Source of the DNA: Stercorarius parasiticus
Lineage: Eukaryota; Chordata; Aves; Charadriiformes; Stercorariidae
Assembly: GCA_013396915.1 (NCBI GenBank)
Contig: VWZL01000355.1
Coordinates: 620,001 to 684,000 of the forward strand
Length of the DNA: 64,000 nt
Direction: 5' to 3'
The notes below the pieces were generated by a model. That model did no database searches and was not told the origin of the DNA. It worked only from the letters and a program-made list of their open reading frames with translations. Below are positions 38,183-49,300 of the stretch, piece after piece. The translations under genes were made by a program, and so were the position numbers. Numbering within the stretch: the stretch's first letter is position 1; each line of letters opens with the position of its first letter.

Positions 38183-38650
38183 ACTTTTGTCGTGGTTTTG
38201 GCCATATTGGCCAATCGTAACGACAGATGGCCCTCCCCCACCTCTCTCCTCAGAGAGGAGAGGAAGAGATAAGGAGATTTNCTTTGATCCCTTAGCTTTT
38301 ATACTGACCATGATGCAGATGGGATGGAATACCCTGTTGGTCAGTTTTGGGTCACCTGTCCCGTCCGCTCCTCCCTGCAGGTGGGACTTCTCTACTCTTC
38401 TCCGCTTCCGACCCTCTGACAGGCAAAAAGCGAAGTTAGCTGACCTTGGTTGTAATAGCAATAAGTATAAGCAAGAGCCTCTGTGCATACCATTCCTCGG
38501 TATAATCAGGTCTTATCACTCTGAGAGCGAACAGTTTCTGAACAACATGCTGTTAATTTCAGACTTTAGTCAGTTAGAAGAGGCCCAGCTAAAAAGTAAT
38601 ATTACAAATCAGAAAACTGGTTCTGTTTTACCTCAAACCAGGACAACTTT
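38183..38650 (-). mobile_element. Solo LTR of an avian endogenous retrovirus with ACTTT target duplication, one undetermined base
   Basis: The LTR spans 38188-38645 (458 bp) between ACTTT at 38183-38187 and ACTTT at 38646-38650. Its sense strand is minus: on that strand it begins TGTCCTGGTTT and ends AAACCACGACA. A TATAAAAG box (complement of 38296-38303) lies about 345 bases into the LTR, as expected for a U3 promoter. Downstream comes CTCTCTGAGGAGAGAG, a hairpin typical of this bird LTR type. The N at 38281 is an unresolved base 15-20 bases after the TATA box. No gag, pol or env adjoins it. Both strands are open by chance here (147 and 174 codons), which is not a gene. Confidence 0.9.
38296..38303 (-). 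promoter_or_regulatory. Relic TATA box of the LTR
   Basis: TATAAAAG on the minus strand, at the expected place between U3 and R of the 458-bp LTR. In an intact element it would direct transcription towards lower coordinates. Present activity is unknown. Confidence 0.65.
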
Positions 38651-38837
38651 GGACAACAGGAATGGTCAGTGCAGTGAGTTTATGGCTTGTCACTTCTCCA
38701 GTGACCTCTGACATATCCTGTCCCCATGAGGACCCTTCTGCTGTGTGATCACTAGAGTATCTTATTATTGAACAACGTATTTTTAAAGACACCTGAGTTT
38801 GAAAACAACACCAGCCATCAGCGTGTTCTTGGAAATG

Positions 38838-38940
38838 GCATAACCTTCTCAGGGACTGAAGTAAAACTGGATCCTGTTTCTTGAAGACAGGTGCAACATT
38901 TGTCTTTTTTCCAGTCATAGGAATCTCCTTCTGTTCCACC
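38838..38940 (-). mobile_element. Small relic of CR1 ORF2 (N-terminal reverse transcriptase region)
   Basis: The minus strand encodes, with frameshifts, a segment that in CR1 begins the RT domain: TGKKTNVAPVFKK in one frame and then a SFTSVPEKVM-like continuation in another. The LINE tail and the rest of ORF2 are missing. It lies about 190 bp from the solo LTR. The match is short, so confidence is moderate. Confidence 0.6.
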
Positions 38941-39830
38941 ACTTCTGCCCCTCCAGGCACATAAAAAGGTGCCTTCAGCCCCCACAGGAGAAAGCCTCAA
39001 GTAACTTCATTTTCTTTCTTCACAAATACTTTTGGTTAAGGCTCAGCCAACTCCGATCGCTCCCCTGATGGGACATCATCTTCCTCACCTGTTTCCAATG
39101 CCTTATACCCGTAGTCCCTATGCCTGTTCTGTAATTGCAGAAACAGTCAGAGAAGGCGATTTGTTGTTTTGTGGAAAATGCCAAATTTCCAGTCGCCAGC
39201 GTCTTGGAAGTTTCTGACTATTGCTGTGTTGGGGGTTGTCCCTCCATCCCTGAAATGTCGGTAAGACTCTGGTATGTGTTCTGTAGGGTGACTGTCAGGA
39301 TCTTGTCAATCTCCCATTCGTCCTCCTTGATGGCACATGGACTGCTCACTTCATTTTGCTGGCGAGCCAGCAGAGCACCCCTCCTGAGCAGAGCATCCCT
39401 TCCACAGGTGGGACCACTGCCATTCCCAGCGCTCCTTGTCCTCAGAAACCTGGAGAGTCCCACGCTCCCCCAGGGGCTCTGCCGGGGTTGAGGTCTCTGA
39501 TGCGCCAGGGGCGACAGCTCCAAGCAGTGTCAGAAATGACACCTATTCAGGGTCCTTTTGCATTCCTGATGCTCTTGCCTATGGGTAGTATGGCTGCTCC
39601 CAAGTGGATTGGTATCTGCATGATTAACGGGCAGTGGGATGCAACAAGCTTGGATACCTCAAACCAGGAAATGGCCAAGGAAATCCAACTTACAGACCAA
39701 AAACCTTCAGGAGCCTTGAGAAGCCATGCCTCGCTGGCAGTGGCACATCGCCAGGAAAGAGCTAACAAAAAGTAAAGCCTGAAGAAGCCACCTGAGACCT
39801 GCAAAGATTAGCTGTGCTCACCAGTTGAAG
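38941..39830. other. GC-richer block of unknown origin
   Basis: This block is richer in G+C than its surroundings and stays open for 100-140 codons in several overlapping frames (plus 39135-39491 and 39356-39775, minus 39218-39523). I recognise no domain. It follows a CR1 relic and could be an old repeat or retroviral remnant, or a chance GC island. I do not call a gene. Confidence 0.4.
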
Positions 39831-42724
39831 TACAGAATAGCACACATCTCCATGACGATGCCCGTCAGCTCTTACGAGTCAAAAGGTACTATTCAGTGTT
39901 TCTGTAAGCCCTGTAGCAACAGAAACTTTGCCCTTAAACTGGGACTTAACTGAGGCCTGTGGCTTGTCAAGATTTGTTTATCTATCTCCATTGTTGATAC
40001 ACATATATAATATTATATTAAATTACAGAAAACAAAATTATTTCTTGCATAATTATTCTTGCAAAATTATTCGCAGACAGAATCTTCACCAGATAGCCCA
40101 TAATCATTTTGTGGGGATATCTACCTGCTCCTTCTTTTCTGCCAAACCCTAAGTGAATCATGAAATGTAGGGTTTTTTCCGATGCAATATACACCTTATT
40201 TATTTATTTATGAAATGCACACTGTTCAAAGAATTGCACTGTTGTCATTGGAAGTAATGATCTAAATGCATTCCGGGAGTAAATCTATAATTCCCTGAGT
40301 GTTTTACAATGTGTGGGAGGTAGAGCAAAAGATCTTTAAGATATTTTGGAGGAAATATATATTACCATGTCTGTATGCATTTCTTCAGGCAGGTCTTGTT
40401 ACCAGAGTTCTTTCATTTACATTTCTGCTGTATTTATGTGCTCTGTTTTAATGCTGCTTCGCCTAGTTTGGATATTAGTAAGTGGAGTAAGAGACATTTT
40501 TATGAGCCATACCCAGTGAAACAAAGAAAAGTTAAGTTAAAAATTGATATGCAATATTTATTAATATTTCAGTGCACAGAGAACAAAATCTGATTTACAA
40601 AGTCCTCAGAAATGAAACCTTTAGCAATATGGATTCAGTCTTGCTGGCCATACAAAGGGTAATTTAGGTTTGAAATGATTATGAAGAAGTTTCAGCTCCT
40701 CCAAATATATATATTATGGGGGAGAAACTGAGTAACTTCTTTACTTACNGATTGTTATTCTGGTAATCTCTCTTTTTATGGGCTTGTAAAAGATAGCATT
40801 AAAGCAGATGGAAATCATGCCAGTTCCACGGATACATTTATTATTAACATGAAATATATTGTGAAGAATAAACTATCGGCTTTAGAAATTCTTCATCATT
40901 TTAAGACACCTTTAGAAAGAAGACATGACCCCCTCATGCTTTAGGTACATGCCTTATAAAGCACTAATAAAATGTGGCAAAAATGCTTGGGGGTTTTTTG
41001 TTGGTTTGTTTTTTTTTTCCCAGTGCAAAACCAGTTGGTCCAATACTTTTGACCACCCTTTTCTCTGGGAAAAGAGTCACAGGTGGGAGAAGGAAAGTCC
41101 CCACCTACACCAATCTGCAAAAATGGTGCTGCTTTCTCCTCCTGAACCGTCCATGCATCTTAACTGGGTCTTGTCAATACTCTCTCAGTACATTCTTCAG
41201 TAAAACTGAAATATGTGAAAAACACACACCGCTAGTGCCCTCATAGCACACTTTGCTGACAGCACTGTAAAATTAAGTATAAATGAATATCATTTGCAGA
41301 TTCAAAACATAAACCTTACTTAAAGAGTTAATGTCAAGCCTACCCCTCCTGAATAGGCTGGCTGTTTAAAGTTGCTTACTTCCCATAGCAGATATTGTAG
41401 AAAGATGAGAGAAGTGTATACAGAAAAAGTTAAAAAAAAATTAAAAATAAAAATGAGAATGCTCCTACCTATCTCTCTCCGTGTCATGCTGCCTTGTAAA
41501 GATGCTTGTGCCAGACTTGCATCTGGGCACCTCTTTACCAATATGAGCAACAGCCACCTGGAGACAGAACAGAAATCTGTTAAGTCCAGTATTATGTTTA
41601 TTGGTAGTTATTCAGGGACAGAACATGAGGAACAGAGAGGAGAGTGATCCTTTCTCCACCATTCCCTCCCAGCTTTTGCCAGTCTGTAGTTCTGAGACTT
41701 CCTGAGCAGAAATTGAAACCGCAGCATCACTTTTAAGCACCCTCCAAAGACCTTTCTTCCCTGAATTCCAACCCATTTGTTCCTTGCCCTTACTATGGTG
41801 CTGGTAGTATCAGGATTTTTTCCTTTTCCGCTTGTTTGGTATCCACTGAGGAAGGGTCCCTTTCCTTCTTCCATCGCTGCTGCCTCTGGATGCATGTTTA
41901 AGGTTTTATCAGCTCCAGTGATGAAGGAACTTAGTAAATGAAAACATGCTTTTGTTCACTTTTTTTTTTTTGCCATTATACTGGGGAGGAAGAAAGCGTG
42001 CTTGTCCAGCTGACAGAAACTAAGTGGTATATCTGCTGTAGCCTGCTTCCTTATCTGCTGTTTTCTATTGTTTCCAGGAAAAAAAAAAAAAACACCCAAA
42101 CCAGAAAAACAAAGACAACCTTTCTAAGGGGAAGGAACTAGATAAAAAACACAGAATAAGGACTGGACCAATATTAAAGGACATTTTTCTGTCCCTGTAT
42201 GCTAAAGCCATGACCCTGTGTGTGAACAACGATACGTGAATGGATGTATGGATGGTCAGTATATCACCACAGTGCAGAGAATATCCATAATCTTTTCAGA
42301 TAGCCTGAGGGATGAGCCACAGACGTGCTCTCTGCATGTGTACTCCTAAAGATAATAGAAACTATTGAATCTTCAATTTTCCTACATGAAATCCCTAACG
42401 CCAATCCCAAAAATCACTCTTCCTTCCCTCACCGGCTCCCCCTGGATGTAGTTCGCTCACATTTGAATCGTTTCTCCCCTCGCGAGGAGCCTCCCCTACC
42501 CAGGTGTGGGCTGCAGGAAAAGAAAATCGCCTGCCTGGGAAGACCACAGACTGCAAGCCGGGCAGATTCCAGCGCCTTGCTCACAGCAAGTTCATCTGGT
42601 AAACAAACACAGGGAAGTTGGAAGAAAATGAAGCCCCAATTCAGAGTTATATTTGGGGAAGAGAGAGGGAATGGAAGTTGCTCCAGAGGCCTAACAGGTA
42701 CTTGGTTTTTATCTTTATATTATC

Positions 42725-42790
42725 ATGATATAAGATAATGATATTATTATATGATATATAATAATAATACACATATTATTATCTTATCAT
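42725..42790. repeat. AT-rich nested inverted repeat
   Basis: ATAAGATAAT at 42730-42739 pairs exactly with ATTATCTTAT at 42778-42787. Inside it, TATTATTAT-type and ATAATAATA-type segments also pair. The tract is almost entirely A and T and could extrude as a cruciform. Confidence 0.85.
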
Positions 42791-43307
42791 TTAAAATATC
42801 TTAAATTACACTCATTTTTTATCCTTAATCCCTTCTAGTGGAGTTCACAGTCGACTTCAATACTCGCCAAATAAGTGACATCACAAATTCAGTTTTTTTC
42901 AGGACAGCCTGCTGACTTCCACCACTGCCCCCGGTACACATGGCACCAGCAGTTGCTGTATGACTTTGACCACAGCGTGTAGACCAAGAACTATAGAGCT
43001 GGCCAGTGTTCTCCAACAGAGCCCGGTCCGTACAATCAGCGCACCTTTGTGGGCAGGGAACCAAACCTCCCCGTGCCTCGGTCTCCTGCAAAGAGCTGTG
43101 ATATTCCTTTCTCCCCTCTGCATTTATTAGGTTGTCACAATTTGTGAGTATCGCCAACTTTGCGCAGCTGTTATTAACCGGCTGGTTATGATTGGGTTTG
43201 GTGAGCAAAATGCACCACGGGGGTGCCAGCATCTCAAATGACAAATTAAAGTTCAGAGTCCTGGCACATACAAATTTATTCCCTGAAATGGTAATACACA
43301 AATAACA

Positions 43308-43336
43308 GAAACAAAACAAAACAAAGCAAAACAAAT
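43308..43336. repeat. Short (AAAAC) repeat
   Basis: About five units of CAAAA with one G interruption. Its complement supplies the FCFVLFCF-type start of the spurious minus-strand frame that begins here. Confidence 0.85.
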
Positions 43337-44513
43337 GATGGCTCTAACTGACAGTTGCTATTGTACTCCAAAATGAAAGCATACTTCACCAAAGTGATTT
43401 TGCTATGAGACAGCATCTTTCAAAAATAGCTATTGGAAAAGAACTCTCCCTTTGAAATAATAATCACATATATACCTGTGACTGAACTGGCAATGAAAGA
43501 GAAGGCCTTGAGATAGTAATAAACCTAAGACAGATTAATTTGTCTAGATATGATACTATTTTCCTACACTGCCCTTGCAAGACTGAATTATGCATCAGGT
43601 GGTTACATTTCATTTATCAGGTTGCTTCCCCCTCTCTGCCCTCCCTGCGCAGCACAACCACAGCAGTACCGGCACAACGGCACATGAGCTTCTCGTTGCC
43701 TAAATTGCAGTAGATTTTCAGCCTGATAGAAAACACACAATGGATTTTCTTATCGTGCCGCTCACTGTCCCAAATCTAACAAAGACCTGGTTTCCCACTC
43801 ATTTCTTACCGCTTTCTCTGTTTTTCTGCTGCAGCTTTGCTCTATATTTGTCTAGCTCTTCGTCACGCTAAGCAATAGACAATCACTGCGCGACAAAATT
43901 TCTCAATTGCAAATAGCAGACCAACCATAATTATTTTATATTTTTTTTTTGCTATTTTCCAGAGATGCACCCAACCCTTATGAAAATGAGAAGCTCGGGC
44001 TGCCTGGTTATATGTTTTTACAGTTGTCTTCAACTATTCTGCTGTGCTATGCATGAAGAAAGAAAGATACCATCAGTCCCAACACGCATTCGAATTACCA
44101 GGTACCCTCGCAGCAGGCACAGGGACACAAGCACATGCCATTTCCTAATGTCAGGGCTAGTCTTTTGAGTTTACATGAAAATAATAATAGTATTTGTCTC
44201 ACTCCGCCTCCAAAACCCCTCTCTGGCAACCCAAAAGAGGGTATTGCCATATCAAAGAGTGACAAATAGGTGCTTTTTTGAAACCAGGCATCACCAGGTC
44301 CCTCTTCTGCTTTGCTCTGTTGTCCTGCTGCAAATGCAGCCAAGGAGGGCGTAGACTGACATTTGAACACCCAGGAAAGAAGTCATCGCCAAGTCCCAGA
44401 ATGTAGCCCGGAGGGGAGGCTATCACACTGGGATGAGAGGAGACATGTAAAGGATGTAGAATACACACGTGCCGGTTTACTGAAGGCATCATTCAAAGCA
44501 CACCAACACCTTC

Positions 44514-44595
44514 TGGGCTCATCATCCCCACTGATGCACAGGAAGACCATGGCAAGTTCTGGTAAGTAATCAGATCTGGAGCAAAGAAGTGCAGG
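44514..44595 (-). repeat. Local direct duplication of 82 bp, copy 1
   Basis: It aligns without gaps to 46271-46352 with six mismatches in 82 positions. On the minus strand both copies read SDYLPELAMVFLCISG in the same open frame; the flanks are unrelated. On the plus strand it contains TCTGGTAAGTAATC, a good splice-donor-like string. The origin is not recognised. Confidence 0.92.
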
Positions 44596-46270
44596 ACCTT
44601 GGCCTAGGTCCAAATTGTACCAAAGAGGCCTGAGTGTGATGTTGGTAGTTATTAATTTTCATCATGCTGCTTTGACAAAGTACCTGAACCCCAGCCTGCA
44701 GGGACGGTATTTCTCTATATCGATTTTGATTGAACAAAGAGCATTACCCCAAATTAGACTGCATTTTTGGTGAAGCGGGCTCTAGCAAATCTACATTTTC
44801 AATTAAAGAACATTTTAAAAAAATGATAATTAAGTACAATAAATATATTTAAAGCCCACCTCCGTGCATCAGAGACGACACTATCAATGTGGGGACGTTG
44901 GCCTTTCCCTTCTGCCTGGATCCCTCCTCACTGAAGCAGCCGCAGGGTAAAGTCGGTGCCAGGAGAGCACAGAAGCCCTTCAGCAGTGTCCGACTCCTGA
45001 AAGAAAGACTTTAGTGACTTCCCTGGAATTACTGTAAGGACAAAATTAACCTGATGCTTTTGGCACACAAAAATATATTCCTTCGGAATAGAAGTCTTCA
45101 ACGAAGAAAGATTGCAATAAAGGTTTATAGGAATAGTTAGATGTTTATAAAAAGTATTTTAAGTATTATTCTATAATAAATAATAAATATAATATATTTA
45201 AGGATTATAAAAAGTACGTTCTCCCTCTTCAGCATTCTCAAATATGTATCTGCTTAAAAAAAAAACCCAAAATTGAACATATTCCTAATGAAAATGTTCA
45301 CTGTGAGTTCATCTCTGGGATGATAACACATAAAAGTGAGCATCTGTATATTTTGATGCCTCTTATTTACACCCAGGGTAGACACTGGGAATGTTTTTAA
45401 AATCCTGCAAAAAAAAAAAAAAAAATTAAAGGGCCTTACAGTCATGTGGAATTTACAAGAAAACTGGACAAAATTTCATACCTGAAATGCAAATTCATTG
45501 CAAAAATATGCAGCATACTTTTTCAACCATATAAAATATGCAAAAAAAAAAAATGTAAATTAAAAGTAAAGTACAACACAGATGCACCATGACTTTTATT
45601 CTGGGACTGTTACAAGGAGCAAAAGGATGGGAAAACTGTATTTTTATTTTCTATATTCCATTTGTTCACCTTTTTTTACTATGAATGAGGCACCCATTAA
45701 AATATTACAAGATTTTTAGTAGGTGATTAAAAACAGGATAAAAAAAAGCATTTCCAATGCTTGTCAGCATCAGTTTTCTTATGAAATTTAATACAAAATA
45801 GCTAATGAGGGCAACTCAGCCCCACTAATGCTGTTCAAAATGCAAACTTGATTTTCAGAATACTCCCCTCCATATTTAATAGAGTGATGATTACAAGAAA
45901 AGCTATGCTCCAATATGTTAATTTCATCTCTGTTTTTCTGCTGATGTTACTCTTCATTTGAAGATTACTGTCAACCTCTATTCCACGGGAGATCAAAGTG
46001 AGGCATCCAGCTTGTACCAGATGCCATCATACAAAATTACATTTAAGAGATCTCCAATGTAATTAAAAACTCTGTAGAAACCATCTCAAAGAGAAAGACA
46101 TACTGTACCAATTCTCCACTCTTTAAAAAACTTCGGGGAAGGCGACAAAATGTGACTTAAAACTTATGCTAAATGTGCCGTCTTCTTCCTTTGAAGTCCT
46201 AATTAACTATCTCACCTGAAAACCACTGTAAACAGGAGGCTGCAGGTCTGCTTTTGCATACTGAGATATG

Positions 46271-46352
46271 TGGGTTCATCATGCCCACTGATGCACAGGA
46301 AGACCATGGCAAGTTCTGGTAAGTAATCAGATCTTGGACAAAGAAATGCAGG
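46271..46352 (-). repeat. Local direct duplication of 82 bp, copy 2
   Basis: Second copy of the segment at 44514-44595, same orientation, 1.76 kb downstream. The minus frame is open through the whole copy, with substitutions L to F, S to P and D to H relative to copy 1. Confidence 0.92.
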
Positions 46353-49300
46353 TATGGAATACGTCCATGGCACTGGATTTATGGTTGGGACATATCCTTT
46401 CTTTAAAGGCTGCCATGCACCATGTAAGCAGCTGAAGTCATGCAACAGGGCTTGCTGCCCGGTTCTACTGTTCTGACCCTGTCAGACCCTGGTCAGACAT
46501 GGGGCCTTTGTCTCCCACTGCAGTGCCGGGAACGTGGGAATGCCAAAGGCCGGGGAAAAGAGATACAGATGGACCAACACACGTTATGTTTCCAAAATCC
46601 AGCTCAAAATAGTACCAAGAAGAAACCAGGACGATAGAGAGAAAAACCTCTGTTTGAGAACTGAATCTTGTTTAATTCAGCTTTTAATATCATGGGTTTT
46701 TTCTATCGCTTTATTGTAGTTTCTGAACAAAACCATTGTTGCCTGGTACTAAAGCTGAGAGGTCATGTAGAGACCAAGAGCTATCCCAATACCAGTCAGA
46801 CCGCACCAATATATGCAAGGTAGCATAGATAGGTCCAGGCCTCAGAAGCCAGCTAATATCCTTACCTTACCTCTCCAGGATTGCTCCAAAATTGTCTCCC
46901 TTGGGCACCCAAGAAGCCACAAGAAGATGCAGCCAGCCCTGGGACCCCAACAAAAACCACACCATTTCTTGAGACATCAGCTGTCACCGGCGTATCCCCA
47001 CGTCCTCAAGTAACTGCCGAGAGTTCACCACCAAGGTAAGGCTGTCTCCCACTGACTGCTTTTATTAAACAATGCACAAAGGTACGGCATTGACTTCATA
47101 CCGCAAAAGACATTAATTGAAATGCATCCAGCTGATGATGATGCCAAGGATATGACTATAAGCAGTTTCTACTGTGTATAGACTCGAAAAAGATGAAAAC
47201 ATCCAGTCTGGAATGTAAAGGGGCTGCCAAATCCATCCTGGAGTGTAAGTAGCAGAGCGGGTATTCATTAACCCTTCTCTATTGGCTTTTTTAATAAAAG
47301 GAGATACATCTTGGCCTAACCTACAAGCAAGATTTGTTTATTTTTAAATGACAAAGAAATGGCAAATACCAGGCACTTGCAAAATATTGCTTTGAGTACC
47401 TTGGCAGCTTGTCATTAATAATGGAATTGTTGTCTGATCTTCGGTCATTTGCAATTCAATGTACCCACAAAATCTACCACTTCTTCTTGCACATATTTCT
47501 CCACAATGTGCCTATTTACCTTCCCAAACCAGGAAGAAATACATTAGATGGTTTAAAGGGTAGCCCTTAATGCAATTTAAAGCCTTGCAAATTGATTTTC
47601 CTTAATGAACTTTATATCCTGACATCCTGTCGTTTTTCCTCTAGTACATTCAATTAGGCTATAATCAGTTATTAAGGGTTAGATAATGGAAACGTGACAT
47701 CATCCACACAAGGCAGAAATTTTTGCAAAAGATTAACTAAAATCTAATTTTCATGCAAGACTAGACCATCTGAGCCAAAAGGTGCCTATGATAACTGCAA
47801 AAAAAAAAAAAATTGGATTAAAAAAAAGAGTCCCAGAAAACCCAAGATGGGGAAAGGAAGGACACCTGGCTTGGGTAGGAGCTGAGATGGGAAAGAACCA
47901 TAACATGTTCCTCTTGGGGCTGTAAGAGAGAGAACCTTTGCACGTTCTTCATTTAAGAAATGAATGTGCTGTATTCATCTCAACCACAGAACAAACATTG
48001 TGAATCGAAGCATTTCACTCCATTCCTTTAAAAGAGCTGAATACATTTCTTTGTGTATAAAAAGTGAGAGCCATTCATGCTATGCTTTCAGATAGACACA
48101 CGCATTAATAGCAATAGTAGCAGTACTTAAAGCAGAGAGGCTTTTGTGGGTTTTGTTAATGTTAACTTCTGATAGAGAGGAGCTTTGGGCTCAAAATATG
48201 TATCTAATCTTGACTGAGAACACAGCTCAGCAATTCCGTTTGCCCCATATCAAAGAAGGAAAAATGTTGTTATTCTGCCAAGAAAATTGATCTATTTATC
48301 TGATGCAATGTTCTCTGTCAGCATTCCTGTACAGCTCTCCCCACTCAATATCACTGCGGGATGTCTGTAGAGGATTCAAATCTTCAGAGGTCAATATGTC
48401 AGGTCCAACAGAGTTTATTTTTCCTTCCTTCTACTTTTTTTTAAATAGGCATATTCTAACTATTCCTAAAACAAACTGAAATATAATGGTTATATTAAGA
48501 ACTTTGTCGTAACAATATCCATAGTGCTGAGGTACTTTTGGAGACCCTCATATTTCAGAACTAATAAAAAATACAACTCAATAAAAATAGCCAACAGAGT
48601 GCATAATAGCTCTTAACATTCGTTACTGCTTCTCAAAACAGCATCTCCAAAGCACACCAACCTGTGAGCAATTTTTGGGACACCACCTCAAAGGGAGGTG
48701 CCAGAGGTAAAAATAAAAGTTCAAAGCCTACAAATGGTCTTTGCTCATGTGGATAATCCTCAACTGTCGCACCTTGTGCTTGCCTTACTGGCCTCATCTA
48801 CTGACTGTATTGGATTTTGTCTCCATTTATGCCCAGGAAAACAAGAGCCAAGCCTGAGGGTCACAATGTTCCACAAAGATCTCTGTGGGGTCTGGGATTT
48901 GAGTTGGTTCTTTTTTGGTCTTTTGACTTTTTGTTGGCTCCTTTTTGTAGGATTAAAAGTAAAGCTCCAGCTTTTGTGTAGGTTTTCACTTATTAGATGG
49001 CTTTGAATCTGCTGGATAACTCTTTTTCTCAAAACAATTTACAGAAGCTATAGCTTTCATTCGATTTAAAAAACGTGTCCTCGACATTACATTTTTCTCC
49101 TTGAATTTTCTAGGCTTTCTTTTTTCCCAAACCTCCCAAGCATCCCAGTAACCAACTATAACCACAGTCTTAATTAAGAAGAAAAGTGTTTTGGATCATT
49201 AGTCTAAGTCTGTTTGGAAAAATTGTTACAAAATTGTAACTGAGGTTTTCAATGACTCTATTTCTTCCCCAGAGATAAGGCAATTAAAGTCGTTTCACAT

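Noticed and set aside
38187..38711. 174-codon plus-strand frame and 147-codon minus-strand frame
   Set aside because: Both lie mostly in the 458-bp solo LTR and cross the unresolved base, and LTRs of this kind do not encode a protein here.
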